From positions 24,306 to 88,305 of the forward strand of contig JAIOAT010000010.1 in the NCBI GenBank assembly GCA_019873685.1: a stretch of 64,000 nt of DNA, given 5' to 3'. Origin of the DNA: Chloroflexota bacterium. GTDB lineage: Bacteria; Chloroflexota; Anaerolineae; Aggregatilineales; Ch27. Numbering within the stretch: position 1 is the stretch's first letter; every line of letters starts with the position of its first letter. The notes under the pieces were generated by a model. The model did no database searches, was not told the DNA's origin, and was given only the letters and a program-made list of their open reading frames with translations. The translations under genes were made by a program, and so were the position numbers. This document shows, piece after piece, positions 28,408 through 38,079 of this stretch.

Positions 28408-30288
28408 ATGTACGTCATAGGCACCGCCGGCCATGTCGATCATGGCAAATCGACGCTGGTCAAAGCGTTGACCGGGATTGACCCGGACCGCTTGCGCGAG
28501 GAAAAAGAGCGCGAGATGACCATCGATCTGGGCTTCGCCTGGTTGACCCTGCCCGGCGACCTGGCGGTGGGCATCGTCGATGTGCCGGGGCACCGCGACT
28601 TTATCGAAAACATGCTGGCGGGTGTGGGTGGGATTGACGCAGCGCTGTTCGTGATCGCTGCTGACGAAGGGGTGATGCCGCAGACGCGGGAGCACCTGGC
28701 GATTCTTGACCTGCTGGGCATACCCGGCGGCGTTATCGCTCTGACCAAGATCGACACGGTCGAGGACCCGGACTGGCTGGAACTGGTCGAACTGGACATC
28801 CGCGAGATCGTCAGCGGCACTGCCCTGGCGGACGCCCCGATCGTGCCGGTATCCGCCCGTGATGGCCGCGGCCTGGAAACGCTGAAACAGGTGCTGGCGG
28901 AGCGTCTGACGGCCTTGCCGCCGCGCCTGGATCGCGGGCATCCGCGTCTGCCGATCGACCGCGTCTTCAGCATCAGCGGCTTCGGGACGGTAGTCACCGG
29001 TACGCTGACCGGTGGCAGCCTGGCGGTGGGCGACACAGTGGAGATCGCGCCGGCCGGGATCACGGCGCGAATCCGCGGCCTGCAGGCTTACCAGACCAAA
29101 CGGGAGCGCATCGGGCCGGGCAGCCGGGCGGCGGTTAACCTGAGCGGCGTGGAAAAGGCGCAGCTTATGCGCGGCCAGGTCCTGACGACTCCCGGCTGGC
29201 TACGCGGTACCAGGCTGCTGGATGGTCGCCTGCGGATGCTGGCAGAGGCCAGCCGCCCGCTTCAGCATAACGCTGAAGTCAAGTTCTTCTCCGGTGCGGC
29301 AGAAGCTCTGGCGCGGGTGCGCTTGCTTGATGCAGAAACCATCGCGCCGGGGGCAGAAGGCTGGATTCAAGTCCGGCTGGAGCAGCCGGTGGCGCTGGCC
29401 CGGGGAGACCGCTTTATCCTGCGCTTTCCTTCCCCCGGGGAGACCATCGGCGGCGGAGTCGTGGTCGATCCGGCGCCTGGCCGCCGCTGGCGACGCCGGC
29501 GTCCGGAGGTGATCGCCCGATTGGAGGCGCTGGCGCGGGGTACACCGGCTGAACTGCTGGCCCAGACCCTTGAACGGGCGGGCGCTCCCCTGCGGGAAAA
29601 GACGTTGCAGGAACGCAGCGGGATGCCAGCCGATGTTGCCGGGGCCGCCCTGCAGGAGGCGCTGCAGAATGGGCTGATTGTGGCGCTGGGAGATGGCTGG
29701 TATGCCGATCCGGCTACACTCCATAACATCCGCCAGCGTCTGGCCCAGGAGCTGGCCGCCTATCACCGGGCCGAGCCGCTGCGCCGCGGTATGCCCCGTG
29801 AGCAACTCCGCAGCCGGCTGGGGCTGGAGCGCAGCGCCTTTGACCGCCTCCTGGAGAGCGCCGTTGAGGGGGTGGAGAGCAGTGGAGACCTGGTCTGGAT
29901 GCAGGGATTCTCGGTGCAGTTGACGCCTGCCCAGCAGCAGGCGGTGGAAAGTTTGCTGGCGGCGTTTGGTCGCGCCCCATACCAGCCGCCTTCGGTCAAG
30001 GAGGCTGTGGCGCAGATCGGCGACGATCTGTTCCGGTACCTGGTGGAACGCGGCGATCTGGTAGTCATCGCCCCGGATGTGGTGCTGAGTGCGCCGGTGT
30101 ACCGGGAGATGTTCGCAGCAGTGGCCCGGACGCTTGACACTGGCGGCAGTATCTCCGCTGCCGAGTTGCGCGACCAGTTCGGGACGACGCGCAAGTATGC
30201 GATCGCGCTGCTGGAGTTTCTGGACGGGCAGGGGATCACCCGCCGCGAGGGAGATGTGCGCGTATGGAACAGGCGACCGAAAATATGA
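28408..30288 (+). CDS. selB: Selenocysteine-specific translation elongation factor
   Basis: MYVIGTAGHVDHGKSTLVKALTGIDPDRLREEKEREMTIDLGFAWL, DVPGHRDFIENMLAGVGGIDAALFVIAADEG; C-terminal winged-helix-like region. Confidence 0.93.
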   Translation: MYVIGTAGHVDHGKSTLVKALTGIDPDRLREEKEREMTIDLGFAWLTLPGDLAVGIVDVPGHRDFIENMLAGVGGIDAALFVIAADEGVMPQTREHLAILDLLGIPGGVIALTKIDTVEDPDWLELVELDIREIVSGTALADAPIVPVSARDGRGLETLKQVLAERLTALPPRLDRGHPRLPIDRVFSISGFGTVVTGTLTGGSLAVGDTVEIAPAGITARIRGLQAYQTKRERIGPGSRAAVNLSGVEKAQLMRGQVLTTPGWLRGTRLLDGRLRMLAEASRPLQHNAEVKFFSGAAEALARVRLLDAETIAPGAEGWIQVRLEQPVALARGDRFILRFPSPGETIGGGVVVDPAPGRRWRRRRPEVIARLEALARGTPAELLAQTLERAGAPLREKTLQERSGMPADVAGAALQEALQNGLIVALGDGWYADPATLHNIRQRLAQELAAYHRAEPLRRGMPREQLRSRLGLERSAFDRLLESAVEGVESSGDLVWMQGFSVQLTPAQQQAVESLLAAFGRAPYQPPSVKEAVAQIGDDLFRYLVERGDLVVIAPDVVLSAPVYREMFAAVARTLDTGGSISAAELRDQFGTTRKYAIALLEFLDGQGITRREGDVRVWNRRPKI

Positions 30289-30356
30289 CTTTCGTAACCA
30301 CTTCAGCCGCCATCTGTCATGGGATAGACTGCACAAAGCGTGCTATGTTGAATGTA

Positions 30357-30384
30357 CAAGGTGAGCGCCAAAGCTCACCTTGTT
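30357..30384 (+). terminator. Hairpin after selB
   Basis: caaggtgagc-gccaaa-gctcaccttg 10-bp perfect stem, short T run. Confidence 0.6.
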
Positions 30385-30451
30385 TGCCATGCCACTGTGG
30401 TGTACGATGACACTCAGCCATCGCACTCGAAGTTAGTCGACAGGGAGCGCT

Positions 30452-31819
30452 ATGACCCACAAAGCCAAGCAGGTGGTCACCAAGGAAGAACTGCTCGAAC
30501 AGGCCAAGAAGCCTGCGGCAGACGCCATGCGGTTGCATCCGTTCTACCGGGGCAAAATCCAGACGGCGCTGCGGGCCAGCGTTCGCAGCATCGATGATTT
30601 TTCGATCTGGTACACGCCGGGCGTGGCGGCCCCGTGCAAGGCAATCGCCAAGGATCGCAGCCTGGTCTACGAATACACCAGCAAGTGGAACACGGTGGCC
30701 GTGATTTCCGATGGCACGCGGGTGCTGGGGCTGGGGGACATCGGCCCGGAAGCCGGGCTGCCGGTGATGGAAGGCAAGGCGCTGCTGTTCAAGTACCTTG
30801 GCGGCGTTGATTGCGTGCCCATCACGCTGGATACCAAAGACCCGGACAAGATCATTGAGACGGTGCTGATGTTGCAGCCCGCATTCGGCGGCATCAACCT
30901 GGAAGATATCGCTCAACCCAAATGCTTCCGTATTCTGGATACCCTGCGGGAACGGGCGCGTATCCCCGTCTGGCACGATGATCAGCAGGGTACGGCCAGC
31001 GTCACCCTGGCCGGGATGATCAACGCCGCCAAGGTTGTGGGCAAGAAGCTTTCCGAGATGCGTATCGCTTTCATCGGGGCTGGCGCGGCTAATGTCGCCT
31101 GTTCACGGCTGTTGTTCGCCTACGGCGTCGAGCCAGGCAACTGCCTGATGGTGGATGTGGATGGGATTCTGGGGAAGCACCGCCGCGATATCGCCCTGCG
31201 CAAAGCCGAATTTGTCCAGCAGTGGCATCTGTGCCAGATCACCAACGATGACGAGATTCGCGGTGGCATCCCTGAGGCTATGCGCGGCGCTGATGCAGTG
31301 ATCGCCTTCTCCACCCCCGGCCCGGATGTGATCAAGCCGGAGTGGGTGCGCTCGATGGCCAAGGATGCGATCGTGTTTGCGGCGGCCAACCCTATCCCGG
31401 AGATCTGGCCCTGGGAGGCGACGGAAGCCGGGGCTGCAGTGGTGGCAACCGGGCGCTGCGACTTCCCCAATCAGGTCAATAACTCGCTGGGCTTCCCCGG
31501 TATCTTCCGCGGGGCGCTGGATGTCCGGGCGACGACGATCACTGACGAGATGGCCATCGCCGCTGCTGAAGCGCTGGCGGGGATGGTCCCGCCGGAGAAG
31601 CTCTCGACGGAGCACATCCTGCCGACGATGGAGGACTGGGAGATCTTCCCGCGCGAAGCGGCAGCGGTAGCGGCCAAGGCGGTCGAACAGGGCGTAGCAA
31701 CCCTGCCCTGCACCTATGAAGAGGAATACGAGCGGGCATCGACCATCATCCGCCAGGCACGCGATATGACCAAGCTGTTGATGGACGCCGGTTTTATCCC
31801 TGAGCCGCCGCAAGAATAA
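30452..31819 (+). CDS. NAD(P)-dependent malic enzyme
   Basis: WYTPGVAAPCKAIAKD, GLGDIGPEAGLPVMEGKALLFKYLGGVDCVPI, IPVWHDDQQGTASVTLAGMINA. Confidence 0.95.
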   Translation: MTHKAKQVVTKEELLEQAKKPAADAMRLHPFYRGKIQTALRASVRSIDDFSIWYTPGVAAPCKAIAKDRSLVYEYTSKWNTVAVISDGTRVLGLGDIGPEAGLPVMEGKALLFKYLGGVDCVPITLDTKDPDKIIETVLMLQPAFGGINLEDIAQPKCFRILDTLRERARIPVWHDDQQGTASVTLAGMINAAKVVGKKLSEMRIAFIGAGAANVACSRLLFAYGVEPGNCLMVDVDGILGKHRRDIALRKAEFVQQWHLCQITNDDEIRGGIPEAMRGADAVIAFSTPGPDVIKPEWVRSMAKDAIVFAAANPIPEIWPWEATEAGAAVVATGRCDFPNQVNNSLGFPGIFRGALDVRATTITDEMAIAAAEALAGMVPPEKLSTEHILPTMEDWEIFPREAAAVAAKAVEQGVATLPCTYEEEYERASTIIRQARDMTKLLMDAGFIPEPPQE

Positions 31820-31836
31820 GTGAGGAGCCAAACGGT

Positions 31837-32739
31837 ATGTATGACGTGATCATCATTGGCGGGGGGCCTGCCGGGCTGGCGGCGACCGCTTACGCTATCC
31901 GCAAACGCATGGATGTCCTGCTCATCTCGCCGGGACTGGGCGGGCGCACCAACCGCAAGCTCCTGTTGCCCTGGGTGGAAGACTACGACGTCCTGATCGG
32001 CGAGTCGATGGTCAACCGGTTCCGATCGCAGATTGAATACCTGGATTTTCTCCGCGTGCGCACAGCGGTGGACCGTATTGAGCCACGCGGGGAAAACTAC
32101 GCCGTGATCCTCCGCGACGGCAAGGAATACCTGACCAGGACGATCCTGCTGGCGACCGGCGCACGTGGCGAGATGCTCAATGTACCCGGTGAAGCCGAAT
32201 TTGAGATGAAGGGCCTGTGCTACAGTACGGCAACCTATGCGCCGTTGTTCATCGATCGGGTCGTGCTGGTGGTGGGCGATGGCGTTCAGGCGTTGCGGGC
32301 AACAGCGGAACTGCAGCGCATCGCCCGGCATGTCACCCTGGTCGCGCCTACCCACGGCAACCTGGACATGCAGCTGGCCCGGAACCTGGCGGCGGAAGGC
32401 AACATCACCATCCTCGATAGCTATGAGGTCCTGGAGATCAAGGGCAAGGACTTTGTAAACACGGTGGTCGTGCGCAAAGGTGATGAGGTGCGCGAGATTC
32501 ATGTTGAAGCCGTGTTCGTCGAGAAGGGCCTGCAGGCGAATTCGCAGTTAGTCGCCGGACTGGTGGAGCTGGATGAAGGTGGATTCATCAAGATTGATGA
32601 GATGAACCGGACCAGCCGGCGCGGTATCTACGCCGCCGGGGATGTCACCACCGCCAAGTCCGATCAGGTGCTGATCTCGATGGGTGAGGGCGCCAAAGCA
32701 ATCCTGGCCATCTACGACGATCTGCTGGGCGTGGGTTAG
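31837..32739 (+). CDS. Thioredoxin-reductase-like FAD/NAD(P) oxidoreductase lacking the CxxC
   Basis: YDVIIIGGGPAGLAATAYAI, LLATGARGEMLNVPGE, GIYAAGDVTTAKSDQVLISMGEGAKA; expected CATC region reads GLCYSTATYAPLF. Confidence 0.9.
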   Translation: MYDVIIIGGGPAGLAATAYAIRKRMDVLLISPGLGGRTNRKLLLPWVEDYDVLIGESMVNRFRSQIEYLDFLRVRTAVDRIEPRGENYAVILRDGKEYLTRTILLATGARGEMLNVPGEAEFEMKGLCYSTATYAPLFIDRVVLVVGDGVQALRATAELQRIARHVTLVAPTHGNLDMQLARNLAAEGNITILDSYEVLEIKGKDFVNTVVVRKGDEVREIHVEAVFVEKGLQANSQLVAGLVELDEGGFIKIDEMNRTSRRGIYAAGDVTTAKSDQVLISMGEGAKAILAIYDDLLGVG

Positions 32740-32769
32740 CGTTCGCCCGGTGCATGTGCTGTGACCGCG

Positions 32770-32798
32770 AACGGGAGCGGGGTTGCGCCGCTCCCGTT
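32770..32798. terminator. Hairpin between convergent genes
   Basis: aacgggagcgg-ggttgcg-ccgctcccgtt 11-bp perfect stem. Confidence 0.6.
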
Positions 32799-32809
32799 GC
32801 CTTTGTGGG

Positions 32810-34096
32810 TCAGGCGTTCAGGCGCGTGATGTGCGCGCCTAGCGCGCTCAGTTTTTCCTCAACGCGCTCATACCCGCGATCGATCTGGCGGATATTCTGG
32901 ATGGTTGTCTGGCCGGGAGCGGCCAGCGCCGCCAGCAGCAGGGCCATCCCGGCGCGGATATCCGGGCTGGAGATGCTGGGCACGGCATGCAGCGGCGTGG
33001 GACCGTGTACCAGCGCCCGGTGGGGGTCGCAGAGCACGATCCGCGCGCCCATGCTGATCAGCTTGTCGGTGAAGAAGAAGCGCCCATCATACATCCATTC
33101 GTGGAATAGCACAGAACCGGCGGCCTGCGTAGCAACCGTCAGGGCGATGCTCAGTAGATCGGAGGGGAAAGCAGGCCAGGGCTGCGCCTTGATCTCCGGG
33201 ATGCGGTTGCCCAGGTCTTTGCGGATGGTCAGTTCCTGGGCGGCAGGGACGAAAATGTCTCGCCCGCGTACCTGCCATTCCACGCCCAGTTTGGCGAAGA
33301 CCAGGGCGATCATGTCCAGATGTTCCGGGTCAGCTTCGCGGATGGTGATCTCGCCGCCGGTCATCGCTGCCGCGCCGATGAAGCTGCCCACTTCCAGGTA
33401 GTCGGCTCCCACACGGGCTTCGCAGCCATGCAGACGCTCCACACCGTGAATGGTCAGCGTGTTGGAGCCGATGTTTTCAATCTGGGCGCCCATCGCATTC
33501 AGCATGTGGCACAGGTTCTGCACATGCGGCTCCGAGGCAGCGTTGCGCAGGACAGTGGTGCCGCTGGCGCACACCGCCGCCATAATGGCGTTTTCGGTGG
33601 CGGTGACACTGGCTTCGTCCAGCAGGATGTTCGCTCCCCGTAGGCCGTCAGTGCGCATCTGGAATGTGCCACCCTCGTAGTCGATCTGCGCACCGAGCTT
33701 TTCCAGGGCCAGGATGTGTGTATCCAGGCGGCGGCGACCGATCACATCGCCGCCGGGGCCGGGCAGGGTAGCCCGGCCTTCACGGGCCAGCAACGGCCCG
33801 GCCAGGACCACGCTGCTGCGGATCAGCCGGGCTTTCTCCGGGGGGAGATCGGTTGTCCGGATTGTCGGCGCGTGAACGCGCCAGGTGTGCGCATCCAGTC
33901 GCTCGATGGTCGCGCCCAGGTGTTCCAGCAGTTCGGCGGTGATCCGGACGTCGGCGATATCCGGTACGTTGTACAGGGTGACCGGCTCATCAGTGAGCAA
34001 GCAGGCGGGGAGCATCTTGAGCGCGGCGTTCTTGTTGCCGCTGGCAGTGATTTCACCGCGCAGGGGATATCCGCCTTCGATGACGAACTGTTCCAT
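32810..34096 (-). CDS. murA: UDP-N-acetylglucosamine 1-carboxyvinyltransferase (Asp replaces catalytic Cys)
   Basis: FVIEGGYPLRGEITASGNKNAALKMLPACLLTDEPVTLYNVPDI; active loop LPGPGGDVIGRRRLDTHI. Confidence 0.95.
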   Translation of the reverse strand: MEQFVIEGGYPLRGEITASGNKNAALKMLPACLLTDEPVTLYNVPDIADVRITAELLEHLGATIERLDAHTWRVHAPTIRTTDLPPEKARLIRSSVVLAGPLLAREGRATLPGPGGDVIGRRRLDTHILALEKLGAQIDYEGGTFQMRTDGLRGANILLDEASVTATENAIMAAVCASGTTVLRNAASEPHVQNLCHMLNAMGAQIENIGSNTLTIHGVERLHGCEARVGADYLEVGSFIGAAAMTGGEITIREADPEHLDMIALVFAKLGVEWQVRGRDIFVPAAQELTIRKDLGNRIPEIKAQPWPAFPSDLLSIALTVATQAAGSVLFHEWMYDGRFFFTDKLISMGARIVLCDPHRALVHGPTPLHAVPSISSPDIRAGMALLLAALAAPGQTTIQNIRQIDRGYERVEEKLSALGAHITRLNA

Positions 34097-34125
34097 GCCT
34101 GTGCTCCTGGGTCAGGTGGGCCGGG

Positions 34126-34983
34126 TTACGCGCCCGGCAGAACGGTCACCCGGTCGCCTACCGCCAAACCCAGCATCTGGCGCGCATTGCCCTGGTTGAC
34201 GGCGATTTCCAGCTGTCCGGCGCTGTTGATCAGCGGCACCGGGCTGCCCGGTTTGACCTCGTCGTAGGTGCGAGCGATACGGGTGAAGCGATGCCCGCCG
34301 ACCGTCAGGGTGACCCGTGTCGGGTCAAAGGTGACCGGGGTGGCGTCCGGCTGCAGGCGTGGGGTCAGGGTCAGTCGGCCATTTCCGCCCCAGTGGCAGG
34401 TGCCGATGCTGGTGACCGCGTTGCCGAAGTGATCGATGTAGATGATCTCTCCGTTGAAAGCGTGCGGCGCAACCGACAGGGCTGGGACGGGCAGGGTGAT
34501 CAGCTCGGCGACCGGGCGACCCAGCGCGGCCAGCGGCTGCCCACAGGCCAGTCGGGCGGCCGCCGGCGCGAACAGGTCACGCCCGTGAAAGGTCGCCGAT
34601 AGCCCGCCGGGGGCGATCAGCGCCTCATCCAGAGCCACCGCCTGCCAGTCGCGCAGTTCGGCCAGCACCTCGCTGAAGACGCCGTTATCCGGCCCCACAA
34701 AGCGGAAGTCCCCGGCCTGGATGGCCAGAGCGCGCCGCCGCCCACCCACACCGGGGTCGACCACGACGAGGAAGATCGTCCCCGGTGGGAAGTAGCGGTA
34801 GGCCGTCCACAGGACAAAGGCTGCCTGGCGCACGTTCTGCGGGGCGATCTCGTGGGTGAGATCGATCATGGGCACGCCGGGGCATTCGCGCTGCAGGACG
34901 CCCTTCATCGTGCCGACATAGGCGTCGCGCGTGCCGAAATCGCTCAGCAGGGCGATGGGCGGGAGGGTAGCAGGGTTGCTCAT
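34126..34983 (-). CDS. SAM hydroxide adenosyltransferase / SAM-dependent chlorinase-fluorinase family (DUF62)
   Basis: IALLSDFGTRDAYVGTMKGVLQRECPGVPMIDLTHEIAPQNVRQAAFVL, VVVDPGVGGRRRALAI, YIDHFGNAVTSI. Confidence 0.93.
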   Translation of the reverse strand: MSNPATLPPIALLSDFGTRDAYVGTMKGVLQRECPGVPMIDLTHEIAPQNVRQAAFVLWTAYRYFPPGTIFLVVVDPGVGGRRRALAIQAGDFRFVGPDNGVFSEVLAELRDWQAVALDEALIAPGGLSATFHGRDLFAPAAARLACGQPLAALGRPVAELITLPVPALSVAPHAFNGEIIYIDHFGNAVTSIGTCHWGGNGRLTLTPRLQPDATPVTFDPTRVTLTVGGHRFTRIARTYDEVKPGSPVPLINSAGQLEIAVNQGNARQMLGLAVGDRVTVLPGA

Positions 34984-35026
34984 GCCGGGGATTGTAGCGG
35001 CGGGGTGGGGGTGTGGCAAGGGGGCC

Positions 35027-35428
35027 TTAGTCAACCGGCTTAAGCTCAAAGACGATCATCTGGCGAGTTTGGCCCTGCGCATCTGGGCCTTGCCGGTAGT
35101 GGTAACCCTGGCACACCATCTGCCCGACGTAGACCACATATCCCTTTCTGCTCTGTTCAAACAAGTGCAGTTCTTTGCCGTTGGCAACATGATCGCGGAT
35201 AGCGGCATTACCCCGCGAAAATACCATATCGCCGCGCTGGCCTTCGCCGGTGTAGAGGTAGTTGCCTTGGTCTGTCCAGCCGTCCATGTAGCCGGATTCC
35301 TGTCCGCGTGGGCTACTGAACAGCAAGATGATATTGTGGTTGACAGGTGTGCTGATGCCACCCTGCTCCTGACCGCCATAGAGGTTGTGGATATCGCGCC
35401 GCCGGTACTCCTGGCCTTTGGTGAACAT
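35027..35428 (-). CDS. Stand-alone ScoMcrA-like SRA (modified-base reader) domain protein
   Basis: FTKGQEYRRRDIHNLYGGQEQGGISTPVNHNIILLFSS...GYMDGW...YLYTGEGQRGDMVFSRGNAAIRDHVANGKELHLFE; SD GGGAGG 5' of ATG at 35428. Confidence 0.7.
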   Translation of the reverse strand: MFTKGQEYRRRDIHNLYGGQEQGGISTPVNHNIILLFSSPRGQESGYMDGWTDQGNYLYTGEGQRGDMVFSRGNAAIRDHVANGKELHLFEQSRKGYVVYVGQMVCQGYHYRQGPDAQGQTRQMIVFELKPVD

Positions 35429-35502
35429 ATCTGTTCCTCCCGCGGAACTGCGCTCAGTCATTATAGGACGCCTCCCATGGAGGTAAAAACGCAGGGCGGG
35501 CC

Positions 35503-38079
35503 TTACTCCATCCGCAGCCCTTCGGCCACCGGTAGCCGACTCAGCCGCCAGGCGGGGTAGACGCCGGCCAGCAGCGCTGCCGCCAGCGCCACGGCAAACG
35601 CCCCGGCGAACTCGCCCGGTACAAAGGCGATCTGCATGCTCCACCCGAAGGAACGGACATTGATTACCTCGATCAGGATGACGGCCAGGGCCAGCCCGAT
35701 CGGCGCGGCCAGCAGGCCCGCCGTCCCGCCCATCAGGCCGGTCTGGGTCAGCGTAAGCTGCCAGAGCTGGCGCGGGGTCAGGCCATTGGCGCGCATGACG
35801 GCGTATTCGCGGGCATGCTCCAGTTGCAGAGACATCAGCGTGCTCAGGATGCCGATGAAGGCGACAAGCGTCGCCAGCAGTTGCAGGGCGGTGGTGATGG
35901 CGAAGGTGCGCTCGAATACCTCCAGCGCGCTGTCGCGCAGGCCTCTGTTGCTGCGGACGATCAGGTTCTGTCCGGCCAGCGTCTCCATGCGGAGGGTGTC
36001 GATCACCGCCTGCGGATCGACTCCGGGGGCGACATCCAGACCCAGCGACGAAACAAACGGGTCGTCGAAGTAGCGCCGATAAACCCCGTCGTACATCGTG
36101 ATCGTCCCCTGATCGGTGGTGTAGTCGTAGTAGACGCCGACGACGGTGAATGTCTGTGGTCCGCGATCGGTCAGCAGGGTGATGGTATTGTGCTCTGGCG
36201 TAATGCCACGCCGGTAGGCGAACGGTTCAGTGACAATGACCGCGCCATCCACCAGCAGCGGCCACCAGTCGCCATCCGGAGCCAGGTTCCAGGCGAAGCG
36301 CCGCTGGCTGATATCGTGGGTGATTGCCGAGAGGTTGGCCGGGGGCAGGTCCGGGTAATCCGGGGCGGTGACCGTCACGTTGCGGACAGTGCTGACCCGT
36401 GTAACGCCGGGAACGGCCGCCAGCCGGTCAACCAGAGCCGGGTCCAGGTCAGCGGTGGCCCGTGTCCCGCCAAGCGTGTGCGGCGAGACAAAGATATCCG
36501 CGCCGAGGGTAACGCTCAGCCAGTCGGTCACGGTCAGGCGGAAGCTGGCGATCATGATTCCGACGCCGACAATCACACTGACGGCGATCGTCAGGGCGGC
36601 CACGGCGATCGCCGTGCGGCTCAGGGAGCGGATCACGTCGCGGGGAGCAAGGCGCCCGACGACGCCGAACAGCCGCGCCATCAGCGGCGTGATCAGGCGC
36701 ATGATCCCGATCAGGGCCAGCGGGGTGAGCAGGGCGCTACCGACCACGATCAGGAACAGGGCGGCAAAGCCGGCCACCACGCTCTGAGTGGGCGCCTGCA
36801 GAACGGCGATTCCCAGTACGACCAGGATAAGCGCCGCAGCCGTCATGTACGGGGTGATGCGCTGCGAGCGTCCTTCTGTGTCTGAACGGCGCATCGTTCC
36901 GGCGGGAGGTGTGCGCGTCGCTTCATAAGACGGGATCAGCGCGGCGATCACGCTGGCAGCCAGACCAATGATCGCGCCAGTGAGTAGTGTGGCCGGGTCG
37001 ACGGTGACTCGCTGCACGGTGACCGAGAAGTACAGGTCGCTGATCGTGCGGGCGATCAGGCCGACGACGGCTCTGCCGAGGATAATCCCCAGCGCCAGCC
37101 CCAGGATCGTGCCGATCGCGCCCAGCAGGACGGCCTCGCCCAGAATCAGGGTGAAGATCTGGCGGCGGGTGGTGCCCAGCGAGCGCATGATCCCGATCAC
37201 CGGCTGACGCTGGACGACGCTGAAAGTGACCGTGTTGTAGATCAGGAAGGCGCCAACGACCAGCGCCAGCAGGCTGAGCGCCCGCAGATTCAATTCGAAA
37301 GCAGCGGTCATCTGGCTCAGTGCCTTATCCCTAGCGCCGGGCGTGGTCAGGGTAGCGCCCGGTGGCAGCAGGGCGGTCAGGGCGGCAATGTCGTAATCGG
37401 GTGGGAGGATCAGATCGATGCGGGAGAGTACACCGGGCTTGCTCAGCAACTCCTGGGCGGTGGCGATGTCCGCCAGCACCAGCGTATCCAGCGCCTGGGC
37501 GCTCAGGCTGTCGCCGGGGTGGAGCAGACCGGCGACTTCCACGCGCACCTGCCCGGCATTGATACCCAGGGTCAGGGAATCGCCCGGCTGGATGCCATAG
37601 CGGTTGGCCAGCGTCGCGCTGAGCAGGACGGCGCCAGGGCGGGTCAGGAAGAGGTTGAGCGCGTCAAAGGCGGCCTGATTCTGGCCTTCAATGGCGGCGG
37701 TAGTCAGGTAGTCACGGAAGGGGGCTTCCGCAAAGGCATCTACGCCCAGCAGCCGCAAAGGCTGATTGTCCAGTTCCATCGCGCTCACATAGGCTTCCAC
37801 GACCGGCGCACTGGCACGGAGGCCGTGTTCGAGCCGGATGCGGGTATATAACTCGGTGGGCAGGCCCGCTGGCCCGCCAACGATCTGGTGGGTGGCCTTG
37901 CCGCTGATGCTCTGGGCGCTCAGGGTGAAGGCCTGCTTGGCAGAACGGTTGGCCAGATCGATGGCGACGCCGACCGCGACACCAACGGCCACGCCGACAA
38001 CAAACAGCACACTCTGCAACAGGCGGCGGCTGATGTAACGCCGGGCCAGGCGGAACATCAACAGGCGTCGGGCGATCAT
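35503..38079 (-). CDS. ABC transporter permease, FtsX/MacB-like (858 aa)
   Basis: Two FtsX-like TM blocks, e.g. VVGAFLIYNTVTFSVVQRQPVIGIMRSLGTTRRQIFTLILGEAVLLGAIG and ATLVAFIGILSTLMSLQLEHAREYAVMRANGLTPRQLW. Confidence 0.93.
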   Translation of the reverse strand: MIARRLLMFRLARRYISRRLLQSVLFVVGVAVGVAVGVAIDLANRSAKQAFTLSAQSISGKATHQIVGGPAGLPTELYTRIRLEHGLRASAPVVEAYVSAMELDNQPLRLLGVDAFAEAPFRDYLTTAAIEGQNQAAFDALNLFLTRPGAVLLSATLANRYGIQPGDSLTLGINAGQVRVEVAGLLHPGDSLSAQALDTLVLADIATAQELLSKPGVLSRIDLILPPDYDIAALTALLPPGATLTTPGARDKALSQMTAAFELNLRALSLLALVVGAFLIYNTVTFSVVQRQPVIGIMRSLGTTRRQIFTLILGEAVLLGAIGTILGLALGIILGRAVVGLIARTISDLYFSVTVQRVTVDPATLLTGAIIGLAASVIAALIPSYEATRTPPAGTMRRSDTEGRSQRITPYMTAAALILVVLGIAVLQAPTQSVVAGFAALFLIVVGSALLTPLALIGIMRLITPLMARLFGVVGRLAPRDVIRSLSRTAIAVAALTIAVSVIVGVGIMIASFRLTVTDWLSVTLGADIFVSPHTLGGTRATADLDPALVDRLAAVPGVTRVSTVRNVTVTAPDYPDLPPANLSAITHDISQRRFAWNLAPDGDWWPLLVDGAVIVTEPFAYRRGITPEHNTITLLTDRGPQTFTVVGVYYDYTTDQGTITMYDGVYRRYFDDPFVSSLGLDVAPGVDPQAVIDTLRMETLAGQNLIVRSNRGLRDSALEVFERTFAITTALQLLATLVAFIGILSTLMSLQLEHAREYAVMRANGLTPRQLWQLTLTQTGLMGGTAGLLAAPIGLALAVILIEVINVRSFGWSMQIAFVPGEFAGAFAVALAAALLAGVYPAWRLSRLPVAEGLRME

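Noticed and set aside
30289-30451. Possible tRNA-Sec or SECIS after selB
   Set aside because: Only a simple 10-bp terminator-like hairpin; no long acceptor arm or UCA anticodon loop.
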